From the NCBI GenBank assembly GCA_016707075.1, contig JADJII010000008.1, forward strand, positions 124,001-188,000: 64,000 bases of DNA. Direction: 5' to 3'. Under the pieces are notes generated by a model. The model did no database searches, had not been told where the DNA came from, and saw only the letters and a program-made list of their open reading frames with translations. Positions 51,803 to 60,144 of the stretch are shown piece after piece (the first letter of the stretch is position 1; each line of letters begins with the position of its first letter). A program made the translations under genes and the position numbers. This DNA comes from Egaibacter danicus. Its GTDB lineage: Bacteria > Pseudomonadota > Gammaproteobacteria > Burkholderiales > Burkholderiaceae_C.

Positions 51803-52171
51803 TCAGGAGCGGCCGTAGTCGTCCTGCAGACGGACGATGTCGTCCTCACCCAGATAGCTGCCAAACTGGACCTCGATGATTTCCACAGGGTTGGTGGTGA
51901 GATTGGCCAGGCGGTGCACCTCGCCGATGGCAATATCGATGTGTTGACCCGGCAAAAGATCGACTTCCCGTTCACCTACAGTAACGCGCGCCGTACCTTG
52001 CACAACCACCCAATGCTCGGCCCGTTGATGATGCTTTTGCAGGCTGAGTTTTTGACCAGGATGCACCCGAATGCGCTTCACCTTGTTACCTGATACCTCG
52101 GAAACGGTCTCATACCAACCCCAGGGTCGCTCGGTGCGTTCAATCGTTTCGGTGCGGCTTGTGGTGTTCAT
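51803..52171 (-). CDS. Mannose-6-phosphate isomerase-type cupin (ManC C-terminal domain)
   Basis: This 122-residue single cupin domain is like the PMI type II part of bifunctional ManC/AlgA. RPWGWYETVSEVSGNKVKRIRVHPGQKLSLQKHHQRAEHWVVVQGTARVTVGE carries the metal-binding HHQRAEHW and the Q/E pattern, and it ends near VEIIEVQFGSYLGEDDIVR. Standalone versions are common near sugar-nucleotide genes. It would interconvert mannose-6-P and fructose-6-P, but a guanylyltransferase half is absent. The ATG at 52171 follows GGAG. Confidence 0.85.
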   Translation of the reverse strand: MNTTSRTETIERTERPWGWYETVSEVSGNKVKRIRVHPGQKLSLQKHHQRAEHWVVVQGTARVTVGEREVDLLPGQHIDIAIGEVHRLANLTTNPVEIIEVQFGSYLGEDDIVRLQDDYGRS

Positions 52172-52217
52172 GCGGTTCTCCGTCAATTTGGCGAAGCGCC
52201 GATGCTAACGCCAAAAT

Positions 52218-52412
52218 CTAAATCAGTTTGGCCACCAGGCCAGCCACCAAGCTGAGCAATACGGTGGTGGTGATGGGCAGAAACCACTCACGTCCAAACA
52301 ACCGGAAACGGAAATCGCCTGGCAGCTTGCCGAATCCCAGCCGGCCAAGCAGAGGCGTCAACCCATTGATCAGCAACAAAGCCAAAAAGACCACAATCAG
52401 CCAGCGAAACAT
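52218..52412 (-). CDS. DUF2905 small membrane protein
   Basis: This 64-residue protein has two membrane segments (FRWLIVVFLALLLINGLTPLL and ITTTVLLSLVAGLVAKLI) around the loop RLGFGKLPGDFRF, the DUF2905 signature. The function is unknown. It lies 18 bases downstream of the MidA-type methyltransferase gene in the same direction and may be cotranscribed with it. Confidence 0.85.
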   Translation of the reverse strand: MFRWLIVVFLALLLINGLTPLLGRLGFGKLPGDFRFRLFGREWFLPITTTVLLSLVAGLVAKLI

Positions 52413-52430
52413 GGTGCCTTGCCTCGGGTT

Positions 52431-53549
52431 CTACAGGGTATGGGTGCGATCACCCTGCGAAAAACCGAGCGCATCCCACGGCTCGCCCTTGAAAAAACCG
52501 ATGACCTTGAACAGCTCACCCATCTCGTGCTCCATGATCAGTTTTTGCGCCATGCTGCGCTCAGCCACCGGGGCACCATCCATCAGACTGACCAAGCCGC
52601 AGTTCATCAGAAAACGGGCCTGCGTGGCGTAGCCCAACACACCAAAGTCAGGAATGTCCTGCGCAGCCAGCGCAATACCCGTGAAATTCACGTGCGCCGT
52701 GATGTCCTTAAGCCCGACGTCGGCCAGCGGATTGGCGTCCATCAGATGGGCACGATGACACATCACGGTTCCCATATGGCGCTGGGGGTGGTAATACTCC
52801 CCTTCCGGGAAACCATAGTCAATCAGGAACACGGCACCCTGCGCCAGTCGCTCGCCCAGCGTCCGCACAAAACTTTCGGCCTGGGGATGAATTTCCGTCA
52901 CGTAGTCGTAGGCACCGGGTATCTCCACAGGTGGTCGCAGATCAGTTGCCTGATCCCGCCAAACCAGAGCGGGTTCAGATTGGGACAATTCCAGAGAAAC
53001 ACCACGCTCATGCCAGATACCCTTGACGCGGGCCAGCAATTTGACCGGCATGGCATCCAGCACCTCATTGCCCACCGCCACGCCGCTAAAAGTCGCCGGC
53101 AACTCGCTCACCCAGCGCACTTTGCCGGTGTGGGCTGAGAGCGTTTGCTGCTGCAGGGCTTTCAGCGATCCGGACAAATCAACGATGGTGTAGCTGCGAA
53201 TCTGCTCACCCAGGGCCTCCAGCAACTGCAGCGCCAGCGCGCCAGAGCCTGCGCCGAACTCCCAAACGTCGCGGGTTTGGGTAACTGAAAGAGCCTGTGC
53301 CACCTGTGCCGCCAGAGCTTTTCCAAAAAACGGTGACATCTCGGGCGCCGTGACAAAATCACTCCCCTGCCCCTTCACTCCTCTGGGCATGGTGCCAAAA
53401 ATCGCGCCTTCGTTGGTGTAGTAGCCCAATCCCGGTGTGTACAGGGCCTGACTCATGAAGGTATCGAACCCGATCCAGCCTCCCTGCGCCTGAATGGCTT
53501 GCGTCAGGCGGGAGTGAAGGGCGGTCGTTAAACTCTGGGGTGTTGTCAT
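52431..53549 (-). CDS. Class I SAM-dependent methyltransferase, MidA/NDUFAF7 family
   Basis: This 372-residue protein begins with the family block GWIGFDTFMSQALYTPGLGYYTNEGAIFG. It has the SAM-binding DVWEFGAGSGALALQLLEAL near residue 95 and VGNEVLDAMPVKLL. The mitochondrial relative NDUFAF7 methylates an Arg of complex I subunit NDUFS2; the bacterial substrate is not established. The ATG at 53549 fits the family start. It is divergent from the pteridine reductase-like gene with only 21 bases between, so at least one promoter must overlap coding sequence. Confidence 0.9.
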   Translation of the reverse strand: MTTPQSLTTALHSRLTQAIQAQGGWIGFDTFMSQALYTPGLGYYTNEGAIFGTMPRGVKGQGSDFVTAPEMSPFFGKALAAQVAQALSVTQTRDVWEFGAGSGALALQLLEALGEQIRSYTIVDLSGSLKALQQQTLSAHTGKVRWVSELPATFSGVAVGNEVLDAMPVKLLARVKGIWHERGVSLELSQSEPALVWRDQATDLRPPVEIPGAYDYVTEIHPQAESFVRTLGERLAQGAVFLIDYGFPEGEYYHPQRHMGTVMCHRAHLMDANPLADVGLKDITAHVNFTGIALAAQDIPDFGVLGYATQARFLMNCGLVSLMDGAPVAERSMAQKLIMEHEMGELFKVIGFFKGEPWDALGFSQGDRTHTL

Positions 53550-53570
53550 TGCAGAGCGAATTGTCCCCGA

Positions 53571-54371
53571 ATGCCCGTCCCTTCCACCACACAACCCGTC
53601 AAACGCACCGTTCTGGTGACCGGCGCTGCCAAACGCCTGGGTCGCGAGATTGCGCTCGCGCTGGCCAGGGACGGCTGGCAGGTGGCCGTGCACTACCGCG
53701 ATTCGCTGGAAGATGCTACCAAAACAGTAGCTGACTGCGCACGACTGGCGGGGGCCAGTGCCCCATTTCGTGCCAATCTGTCAAATGAAACCGCGGTGCG
53801 CAACCTGCTGCCCAGCGTGATCAGCCATTTTGGGCACGTGGATGCCGTGGTCAACAGCGCCTCCACGTTTGAGCACGACACTGCGGCCAGCTTTGGTTTC
53901 GCCGCCATGGAAAAACACATGCGCAGCAACGCTGGAGCCGCCATTTTGCTGTCGCAGGCGCTCTGCAGCCACGTGAAGGCCAGACCTGGAAGTGAGCATG
54001 GCGACCCGGCCACGGGCGTGGTGGTCAACCTTCTGGACCAGAAGCTGTGGAACCAGAATCCGGACTTTTTTAGCTACACCTTGTCCAAGGCGGCGCTTGA
54101 AGCCGCCACAACTATGTTGGCGATCGCGCTATCACCCCAGATTCGAGTGGTGGGCGTGGCGCCGGGTCTGACCTTGACCAGCCCGATGCTTACTGATGAA
54201 CAGTTCAAGGCGCGACACAAACTCTCCCCGCTGGGGCGCTCATCCACCCCGGCCGATGTTGCAGCAACCGTCAAATTCGCGCTGGACAACCAGTCCATCA
54301 CCGGCACCACCTTGCTGGTGGATGGCGGCCAGCACCTGATGAAATTCGAACGCGATTTTTCGCTGATGTAA
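53571..54371 (+). CDS. Short-chain dehydrogenase, pteridine reductase/FolM-like
   Basis: This 266-residue SDR has the NADP motif VTGAAKRLGREIAL, in which Arg replaces the third Gly as in pteridine reductases and FolM. NSAS lies in the central strand and YTLSK is the catalytic Tyr-Lys. It would reduce dihydro-pterins. The next gene encodes a dihydroneopterin aldolase, which supports a folate or tetrahydromonapterin role. A dispersed-repeat copy encodes DATKTVADCARLAGASAP in the surface helix after the first beta-alpha-beta unit. Confidence 0.87.
   Translation: MPVPSTTQPVKRTVLVTGAAKRLGREIALALARDGWQVAVHYRDSLEDATKTVADCARLAGASAPFRANLSNETAVRNLLPSVISHFGHVDAVVNSASTFEHDTAASFGFAAMEKHMRSNAGAAILLSQALCSHVKARPGSEHGDPATGVVVNLLDQKLWNQNPDFFSYTLSKAALEAATTMLAIALSPQIRVVGVAPGLTLTSPMLTDEQFKARHKLSPLGRSSTPADVAATVKFALDNQSITGTTLLVDGGQHLMKFERDFSLM
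53713..53756 (+). repeat. Dispersed palindromic element, copy 9 (in pteridine reductase-like gene)
   Basis: Core GCTACC (53715-53720), spacer AAAAC, AGTAGC (53726-53731), then CTGCGCA and GGCGGGGGCCAG. It is read as ATKTVADCARLAGA, the common phase. Confidence 0.55.
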
Positions 54372-54396
54372 CCAGCGGCTGGCCGCTCATACCCCC

Positions 54397-54771
54397 ATGA
54401 ACAAACTCGACGGCAACCAGACACTGACGCTGACCGGCTTGCGCTTTGACGCCAGCCTGGGCATTCTGGAATTTGAAAAAACAGCGCCCCAGCCTATTCA
54501 GGTGGATGCGGAACTGAACCTGGGAATCCAGCCGTTGCTGCCCCTCAACGACGAGATCCTTCATGTATTGGACTACCGCAAGGTAAGAAAAATCATCATC
54601 GAGGAATGTACTGCCGAGCACATGAACCTGCTGGAAAGCCTGATTGGCAAACTGGCCAACCGGCTCATGCAGTTGCCGGGCGTACTGGGCGTGCGGGTCA
54701 AGATTGCCAAGCTGGAGATTTTTGACGACTGCGAAGTGGCCATTCGCGTTGAAACAGGGCAATGGGTATGA
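54397..54771 (+). CDS. folB: Dihydroneopterin aldolase (FolB-like)
   Basis: This 124-residue protein is of the tunnelling-fold family. It opens LTLTGLRFDASLGILEFEKTAPQPIQVDAEL, resembling FolB with its usual G-x-LxxE region. LDYRKVRKIIIEECTAEHMNLLESLIGKLANRLM is the central helix, and VRVKIAKLEIFDDCEVAIRVE closes the fold. The catalytic Lys lies in the VKIAKLE strand. It would cleave dihydroneopterin in folate synthesis or epimerise it as FolX does. The stop overlaps the ttcA start by 4 bases. Confidence 0.85.
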   Translation: MNKLDGNQTLTLTGLRFDASLGILEFEKTAPQPIQVDAELNLGIQPLLPLNDEILHVLDYRKVRKIIIEECTAEHMNLLESLIGKLANRLMQLPGVLGVRVKIAKLEIFDDCEVAIRVETGQWV

Positions 54772-55706
54772 GCGCCGTGTGGGTTGAGCCTGAAATCGTC
54801 CCATCGCCAGGGGACGCCAAAGTCGACTTCAAGATTGAGCGCGAGACGCACAAGCTGGAAAAGCGCCTGTGCCGCCAGGTGGGCCAGGCCATCGTGGACT
54901 TCAACATGATTGAAGAAGGCGACCGCGTGATGGTGTGTGTATCCGGCGGCAAAGACAGCTACGGCATGCTCGACATCCTGCTGAAGATGCAGGCCCGAGC
55001 CCCCGTGCGGTTTGAACTGATTGCCGTCAATCTGGACCAGAAGCAGCCCGGCTTTCCCGACCACATCCTGCCCGCCTATCTGAAGCAGCTGGGCGTGCCG
55101 TTTCACATTGAAAACCAGGATACCTATTCCATCGTCAAGCGCGTCATCCCCGAAGGCAAGACGATGTGCAGCCTGTGCAGCCGTTTGCGCCGGGGCATTC
55201 TGTACCGGGTGGCCGATGAACTGGGCGCCACCAAGATTGCGCTGGGCCACCACCGAGATGACATGCTGCAAACCTTCTTTCTGAACATGTTTTTTGGCGG
55301 CAAACTCAAGGGCATGCCCCCCAAGCTGGTCAGCGACGATGGCAAACACATTGTCATTCGCCCCATGGCCAACGTGGCCGAGAAAGACCTGACCCGCTGG
55401 GCCACGCACCGCGAGTTCCCCATCATCCCCTGCACACTGTGCGGCAGTCAGGAGAATCTGCAGCGCAAACAGGTGGGCCAGATGTTGCGGGAGTGGGAGA
55501 AAAAACATCCCGGCCGCATCGAGAGCATGTTCAGCGCGTTGCAAAACGTGGTGCCGTCACACCTGATGGATGGAACCCGTTACGATTTCAAGGGTCTGAA
55601 GATAACCGGCGTGGCCAGTGACGATGGCGACAAGGCATTTGATGCAGACGAGTTCCCAACAATCACGACCCGAGCCCTGCCGGGACTGCAGGTCATAAGG
55701 GGTTAA
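54768..55706 (+). CDS. ttcA: tRNA 2-thiocytidine(32) synthetase TtcA
   Basis: This 312-residue PP-loop enzyme adds sulfur to cytidine 32 of tRNA. The PP loop SGGKDS is near residue 59. The Fe-S ligands are in CSLC (Cys134, Cys137) and CTLC (Cys222, Cys225). GHHRDDMLQTFFLNMFFGGKLKGMPPKL is the family signature. ATG 54768 overlaps the folB stop, indicating coupling. Confidence 0.95.
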   Translation: MSAVWVEPEIVPSPGDAKVDFKIERETHKLEKRLCRQVGQAIVDFNMIEEGDRVMVCVSGGKDSYGMLDILLKMQARAPVRFELIAVNLDQKQPGFPDHILPAYLKQLGVPFHIENQDTYSIVKRVIPEGKTMCSLCSRLRRGILYRVADELGATKIALGHHRDDMLQTFFLNMFFGGKLKGMPPKLVSDDGKHIVIRPMANVAEKDLTRWATHREFPIIPCTLCGSQENLQRKQVGQMLREWEKKHPGRIESMFSALQNVVPSHLMDGTRYDFKGLKITGVASDDGDKAFDADEFPTITTRALPGLQVIRG

Positions 55707-55738
55707 GGGGGCAGATTTTTCAGCACAGGAGGGGAGTC

Positions 55739-56356
55739 ATGAAACGTTCCATCTCGTCTATTTTTGCAGCGGTGGCACTGTTTGCAGCCGCCAGCCTGTT
55801 GAGCGCCTGTTCCACGGTCATGATGGTGGATTCAGAAGTGCGGTCCTACGCTACCCAGCCTGCCATTCCAGCCGGCGCGACGTACCGGTTTGAGCGCCTG
55901 CCATCCCAGCTGGGTAACAGCCGGCAGACTTTGCTGGAAAGTTTTACCGAAAATGCCCTTGGCAAAGTGGGTTTGCGACGTGATGACGCCGCTGCCCAGT
56001 ACAGTGTGCAGGTCAGCGAAGGACTTATTCGCGAAAACAGGGCACCCTGGAATGACCCATGGCGTCAGGGCATGTGGTCGGGCAGTGTTCAATTGAGTAA
56101 TCATGGCAGTGGTGTTGGCCTGTGGTTTCCGATGTATCCGTTTCCAGATCCGCCTTGGTACGTGCGCGAAGTGAGCCTGATCCTGCGCAATCTGGCCAGC
56201 GCAAAAGTCGTCTACGAAACCCGGGCCGTGCATGACGGGCCGGCGGCACACAGTGATGCGGTGTTGCCGGCCATGCTGGAGGCCGCACTGCGAGATTTCC
56301 CGAATCCGCCGCAAGGCGCGCGGCGCATCAATATCGAGGCGCCACGCAATCCGTAA
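55739..56356 (+). CDS. DUF4136 family lipoprotein
   Basis: This 205-residue protein is exported. The signal sequence ends in the lipobox LLSAC with Cys24. The mature part follows the DUF4136 pattern (TYRFERLPSQ, LGKVGLRRDDAAAQYSVQVSEG, REVSLILRNLASAKVVYETRAVHDGP). It is an outer-membrane-type lipoprotein of unknown function. AGGAGGGG upstream is a very strong ribosome site. It is followed by a phosphatase gene after 10 bases. Confidence 0.85.
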   Translation: MKRSISSIFAAVALFAAASLLSACSTVMMVDSEVRSYATQPAIPAGATYRFERLPSQLGNSRQTLLESFTENALGKVGLRRDDAAAQYSVQVSEGLIRENRAPWNDPWRQGMWSGSVQLSNHGSGVGLWFPMYPFPDPPWYVREVSLILRNLASAKVVYETRAVHDGPAAHSDAVLPAMLEAALRDFPNPPQGARRINIEAPRNP

Positions 56357-56366
56357 AATCCGGCTG

Positions 56367-57008
56367 ATGCAAGCCACCCAAATCATCGCAGTACGCCACG
56401 GAGAAACTGCCTGGAACGTTGAAACACGCATCCAGGGGCAACTCGACATACCGCTCAATGAGACCGGCCGCTGGCAGGCCCAGCGCGTCGCCCGCGCGCT
56501 GGCTGCCCGCGAGCCGAATGCCGCGCTCTATAGCAGCGACCTGCTGCGCGCTTGGGACACGGCCATATCGATCGCCGACGCCACCGGCCTGCAGCTGCAG
56601 ACCAATGAAGGCCTGCGGGAACGCGGCTTTGGCACGTTTCAGGGCAAGACTTATGCCGAAATCGAAACCACTTGGCCTCAGGAAACGCTTCGCTGGCGCA
56701 AACGTGAGCCGGAGTGGTCGCCGCCCGAAGGTGAGTCGCTGCTGCAATTTCGCCAGCGTGTGCTGGACACAGCCCACGCCCTGGCAGCGCGGCACATGGG
56801 CGAGCAGATTGTGATGGTGGCCCATGGCGGCGTGATGGACATCCTGTACCGTGCAGCCACCGGGCTGGACCTGCAGGCCCCCCGAACCTGGGCACTGGGC
56901 AATGCAGCCATCAACAGATTGCTGTGGACCCCCGACGGGTTCACGCTGGTGGGTTGGGCCGACACATCCCATCTGGATGACGAAACCATGGACGAAACGA
57001 CGGCATGA
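56367..57008 (+). CDS. Histidine phosphatase family protein (phosphoglycerate mutase-like)
   Basis: This 213-residue enzyme has the phosphohistidine motif AVRHGETAWN at residues 8-17, the acid region LRERGFGTFQGKTYAEIE, and the second catalytic His in VAHGGVMDILYR. It resembles GpmB/CobC-type phosphatases; the substrate is unknown. The stop overlaps the next gene's ATG by 4 bases. Confidence 0.88.
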   Translation: MQATQIIAVRHGETAWNVETRIQGQLDIPLNETGRWQAQRVARALAAREPNAALYSSDLLRAWDTAISIADATGLQLQTNEGLRERGFGTFQGKTYAEIETTWPQETLRWRKREPEWSPPEGESLLQFRQRVLDTAHALAARHMGEQIVMVAHGGVMDILYRAATGLDLQAPRTWALGNAAINRLLWTPDGFTLVGWADTSHLDDETMDETTA

Positions 57009-58771
57009 GCCCCAGCCAGATCATCGTTCTGGCAACTCCTGTTTTTTTGTTGCTGATCGCGGTGGAATTTGCCTGGGGTTATGCCCACGGGCGCAACACG
57101 TATCGCCTCAACGATGCCATCAACAGCATCAGCCTGGGCGTGCTGAGTCAACTGGGTGCCCTGTTCACCAAACTGCTGACGCTGGGCATCTACACTGCGG
57201 TCTATTCGGCTGTGGCGTTATACCCAGATACAGCGTTCTGGAGCACCTGGTATGGCGCGCTGCTGGCGCTGGTGTTTTACGACTTCTGCTACTACTGGCT
57301 GCACCGCGCCGGGCATCGCAGCGCCATCTTGTGGGCGGCGCACGTGGTGCACCACCAGAGCCAGTGTTACAACCTGTCCACGGCGCTGCGCCAAACCGGC
57401 AGCGGCCCGCTGCTGGCCTGGGTCTTTTACCTGCCGATGGCGATAGCCGGCGTGCCACCCCTGATCTTCGCCATCGTGGGGCTGGTCGACCTGTTGTATC
57501 AGTTCTGGGTGCACACGGAGCAGGTGAACAAACTGGGCTGGTTCGACCGGGTGTTTTGCTCGCCCTCCAATCACCGCGTGCATCACGCGGTCAACGACGG
57601 CTATCTGGACAAAAACTATGGTGGCATCCTGATCCTGTGGGATCGGCTGTTTGGCACCTTTCGCGAAGAAGATGAGCCCAGCGTCTATGGCACTCGTGGC
57701 CCGCTCAACAGCTGGGACCCGTTGTGGGCCAACGCCGAGGTCTACTGGGGTTTGATGCAGGACAGCTGGCGCGCACAGAACTGGGCAGACAAAGTGCGGG
57801 TTTGGTTCAGGCCACCGGGCTGGCGCGCGAACGATGTGGCGCTGAAGTTTCCCAAACCCACATTCGAACTGTCCCGCGTGCAGGTCTATGACCCGGTTGT
57901 CAGCCGTGGGGCAAGCCTGTTCGCGGCTGCGCAGTTCACGCTGCTGTTGTCAGGCGTTTCCGCAGTCCTGTGGTTTGCCGATGTCATGCCACTGCGCAGC
58001 AGTGCCGTGTGGACTCTGGCGCTCGTGACGGGCTACTGGGTCGTGGGCGCGCTATTGCAAGGCCGCATCACCGTGCTGGAGGCGCTGATGATCGACTGCG
58101 CCGCAATGGCCACAGTTACCAGTGCGCTGGGCTTGCTGGATCTGCACTACGCGTTCAAACCTCTGACAATGGCAATTGCTATTATTTTTGCAGCTACTTA
58201 CGTATATTCCACGAGGTCTGGAGGCCGATTTGGCACTTATTTCTATGCTTTTCTGACCGCTGCATTGACATGCTCCCTGCTGGGTGACGTATTCCTGATG
58301 CTGCCCGGCAACTACTTCATACCCGGGCTCGCATCGTTTCTGGTAGCGCATCTGTTTTACATCGCCCTGTTTCGGCAGGGTCAGGCCTGGTTTCCAAGCC
58401 GAAGGGCGCTGCTCATCGTTGTTGCCTTCGGCGCGGCGATGTATGCCTTGTTGTGGCCCAGTCTGCATGACCCGGTGCTGAAGCTGGCGGTGGCTGCCTA
58501 CGTGGCGGCGATTTCACTGATGACGGCGCAGGCGATTGGGCGGGCTGCGGTGGTGGGCGATCACGCGTCACGCTGGGCGGCCGTGGGCGCCGGTGTGTTC
58601 ATGCTGAGCGACTCGCTGATCGCCATTAACAAGTTCCTGCAGCCTGTTCCGCTGGCACCCCTGTGGATTCTGGCCTCTTACTACGCCGCGCAGTTATTGA
58701 TCGTTCACAACGTCTGCCGGACACAATCCGCCAGTTTGAGGCATCAGGACCGGCGCACACCTTCAGCCTGA
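57005..58771 (+). CDS. Fusion of alkylglycerol monooxygenase-like (sterol desaturase superfamily) and lysoplasmalogenase (YhhN) domains
   Basis: This 588-residue polytopic membrane protein joins two enzymes. Residues 1 to about 300 form a fatty-acid-hydroxylase/sterol-desaturase domain with the di-iron histidines H100/H104 (HRAGH), H113/H116/H117 (HVVHH) and H190/H193/H194 (HRVHH). CYNLSTALRQTGSG, DLLYQFWVHTEQVNKLGW and DKNYGGILILWDRLFGTF recall mammalian alkylglycerol monooxygenase. About residues 345-575 form a YhhN/TMEM86 lysoplasmalogenase domain (LLGDVFLMLPGNYFIPGLASFLVAHLFYIALF; FMLSDSLIAINKF; SYYAAQLLI). Both parts act on ether lipids in relatives. A repeat copy encodes AIAIIFAATYVYSTRSGG between the first YhhN helices. 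The 3' end overlaps cbpM by 28 bases. Confidence 0.85.
   Translation: MSPSQIIVLATPVFLLLIAVEFAWGYAHGRNTYRLNDAINSISLGVLSQLGALFTKLLTLGIYTAVYSAVALYPDTAFWSTWYGALLALVFYDFCYYWLHRAGHRSAILWAAHVVHHQSQCYNLSTALRQTGSGPLLAWVFYLPMAIAGVPPLIFAIVGLVDLLYQFWVHTEQVNKLGWFDRVFCSPSNHRVHHAVNDGYLDKNYGGILILWDRLFGTFREEDEPSVYGTRGPLNSWDPLWANAEVYWGLMQDSWRAQNWADKVRVWFRPPGWRANDVALKFPKPTFELSRVQVYDPVVSRGASLFAAAQFTLLLSGVSAVLWFADVMPLRSSAVWTLALVTGYWVVGALLQGRITVLEALMIDCAAMATVTSALGLLDLHYAFKPLTMAIAIIFAATYVYSTRSGGRFGTYFYAFLTAALTCSLLGDVFLMLPGNYFIPGLASFLVAHLFYIALFRQGQAWFPSRRALLIVVAFGAAMYALLWPSLHDPVLKLAVAAYVAAISLMTAQAIGRAAVVGDHASRWAAVGAGVFMLSDSLIAINKFLQPVPLAPLWILASYYAAQLLIVHNVCRTQSASLRHQDRRTPSA
58176..58235 (+). repeat. Dispersed palindromic element, copy 10, best preserved (in fusion gene)
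   Basis: Core GCTATT (58178-58183), spacer ATTTT, TGCAGC (58189-58194). TACTTACG, TATTCCACGAGG, TCTGGAGGCC and GATTTGGCAC follow. It has the longest recognisable downstream block. It is read as IAIIFAATYVYSTRSGGRFGT. Confidence 0.75.
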
Positions 58772-59079
58772 AGGACAGCCTTGAGGCGGCGTACCTCGTT
58801 TTGCAAAGCGAGTATCAGCGCTGCCGCGTCCAGCCCGACGCCAAAGTCACGCTCCAGACGACGCACCTCCAAAGCGCTTTGCAGATCCGCGCTTTGAAAC
58901 CGCCAGTCATCGGGCGAGGCGCCGGGTTCGGGCACGCCGACGATGCCAAGTTCCACGAGCTGGACGACCCAGTCGATCTCTGCTCCACACGCATGGGCCA
59001 GCTCACCGGCGGCGAGTGGATACGCATCGCCCACGATCGTTGCTGTAGCTGTAATAACGGTATGACTGGACACGTTCAC
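58744..59079 (-). CDS. cbpM: Chaperone modulator CbpM
   Basis: This 111-residue MerR-like protein regulates the J-domain cochaperone CbpA. YPLAAGELAHACGAEIDWVVQLVELGIVGVPE, then FQSADLQSALEVRRLERDFGVGLDAAALILALQNEVRRLKA match CbpM. Its start overlaps the cbpA stop by 4 bases, the usual cbpA-cbpM arrangement. Its 3' end overlaps the convergent fusion gene by 28 bases. Confidence 0.88.
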   Translation of the reverse strand: MNVSSHTVITATATIVGDAYPLAAGELAHACGAEIDWVVQLVELGIVGVPEPGASPDDWRFQSADLQSALEVRRLERDFGVGLDAAALILALQNEVRRLKAVLQAEGVRRS

Positions 59080-60056
59080 CCTCCTGAAGTGCCAAGATGG
59101 CGGCGCGGATTGAACGGCGCAGCCTTGGCCAGTTGTTCATACGCCTGACGTGCGGCCTCACTGTCTGCCGGCGGCAGTGCGATTTCCAGCAACAGGTAAA
59201 GGTGACCCGCGGGTTTGCCTGGCAGGCCACGCTCCTTGAGGCGCAATTTGAGGCCGTTTCGCGCATTGGGCGGCACTGTGACTTCCACCACGCCGCCGCC
59301 TGGTGTTGGTACCTGCACCTGCGCACCCAGCGCCGCCTCGGTTGGCGTGACTGGCAGCGTCATGTACAGGTCACGCCCTTCCACACGATAGAGCTTGTGC
59401 TGCGCAATGCGAACTTCAAGGTACAAGTCCCCCGGCGCCTCGCCGCCGTGCCCCGGCATGCCTTGGCCCGCCAGCCGGATGAACTGACCCGGACGGACGC
59501 CCGCGGGAATCTTGACACTGAGCGTGCGGTTGACATACGCGGGTTGTCCCTTGGTGTCCACCTCCAGTGCACGCAGCACGATTTCCCGCTCGGCGCCCTT
59601 GATGGCATCTTCAACAGATATCTCGATGGCGGCGTGGTGATCCTCCCCGCGTGCGCGGTATTGGCGGCTCTGCGCGCCCCGATGCTCACCCTTGCCAAAT
59701 ACAGACGAAAAGAACTCACTGAATTCAGCATGATCTGCCGGGCCTGCCCCGGGGCCGCGATGAAACTCAAAACCCTGATCCCATCCTGGCGGCGGCTGGT
59801 AGTTGCCATGGCCGTCACCGCCTGTCCCGTAGCCCTGTGCAACCCGATCAGCCAGCGCGTCATAGGCAGCACGCTTCTCCTTGTCGCGCAGCACGTCATT
59901 GGCTTCGTTGATGTCGCGCATGCGCGCCTGTGCATCCGGCTCCTTGCTGACGTCCGGGTGGTATTTGCGGGCCAGCTTGCGGTAGGCCTTGCGCACGTCC
60001 TCCTCCGACGCGGTGCGCTCGATGCCCAGGGTTTTGTAGTAGTCCTTGAAGTCCAT
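59076..60056 (-). CDS. cbpA: J-domain cochaperone CbpA (DnaJ-like)
   Basis: This 326-residue protein has an N-terminal J domain (DYYKTLGIERTASEEDVRKAYRKLARKYHPDVSK) with the HPD motif that stimulates DnaK. A Gly/Phe-rich linker follows (about residues 75-125), then two C-terminal substrate-binding domains (IKGAEREIVLRAL, VKIPAGVRPGQFIRLAGQGMPG). It lacks the zinc-finger domain of DnaJ, as CbpA does. cbpM is immediately downstream. It may also bind DNA in the nucleoid. Confidence 0.93.
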   Translation of the reverse strand: MDFKDYYKTLGIERTASEEDVRKAYRKLARKYHPDVSKEPDAQARMRDINEANDVLRDKEKRAAYDALADRVAQGYGTGGDGHGNYQPPPGWDQGFEFHRGPGAGPADHAEFSEFFSSVFGKGEHRGAQSRQYRARGEDHHAAIEISVEDAIKGAEREIVLRALEVDTKGQPAYVNRTLSVKIPAGVRPGQFIRLAGQGMPGHGGEAPGDLYLEVRIAQHKLYRVEGRDLYMTLPVTPTEAALGAQVQVPTPGGGVVEVTVPPNARNGLKLRLKERGLPGKPAGHLYLLLEIALPPADSEAARQAYEQLAKAAPFNPRRHLGTSGG

Positions 60057-60144
60057 TGTTTTCTTTGAGGCTGCAGTTCAGCGTAACCAGTATGCGCTTT
60101 TCGCGTCAACAAAACTTGATGGAAATCAAGGCCTGAAACAAAGG

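Noticed and set aside
59097..60068. 323-codon plus-strand frame opposite cbpA
   Set aside because: cbpA has the complete J-domain and C-terminal motifs; the opposite frame is featureless.
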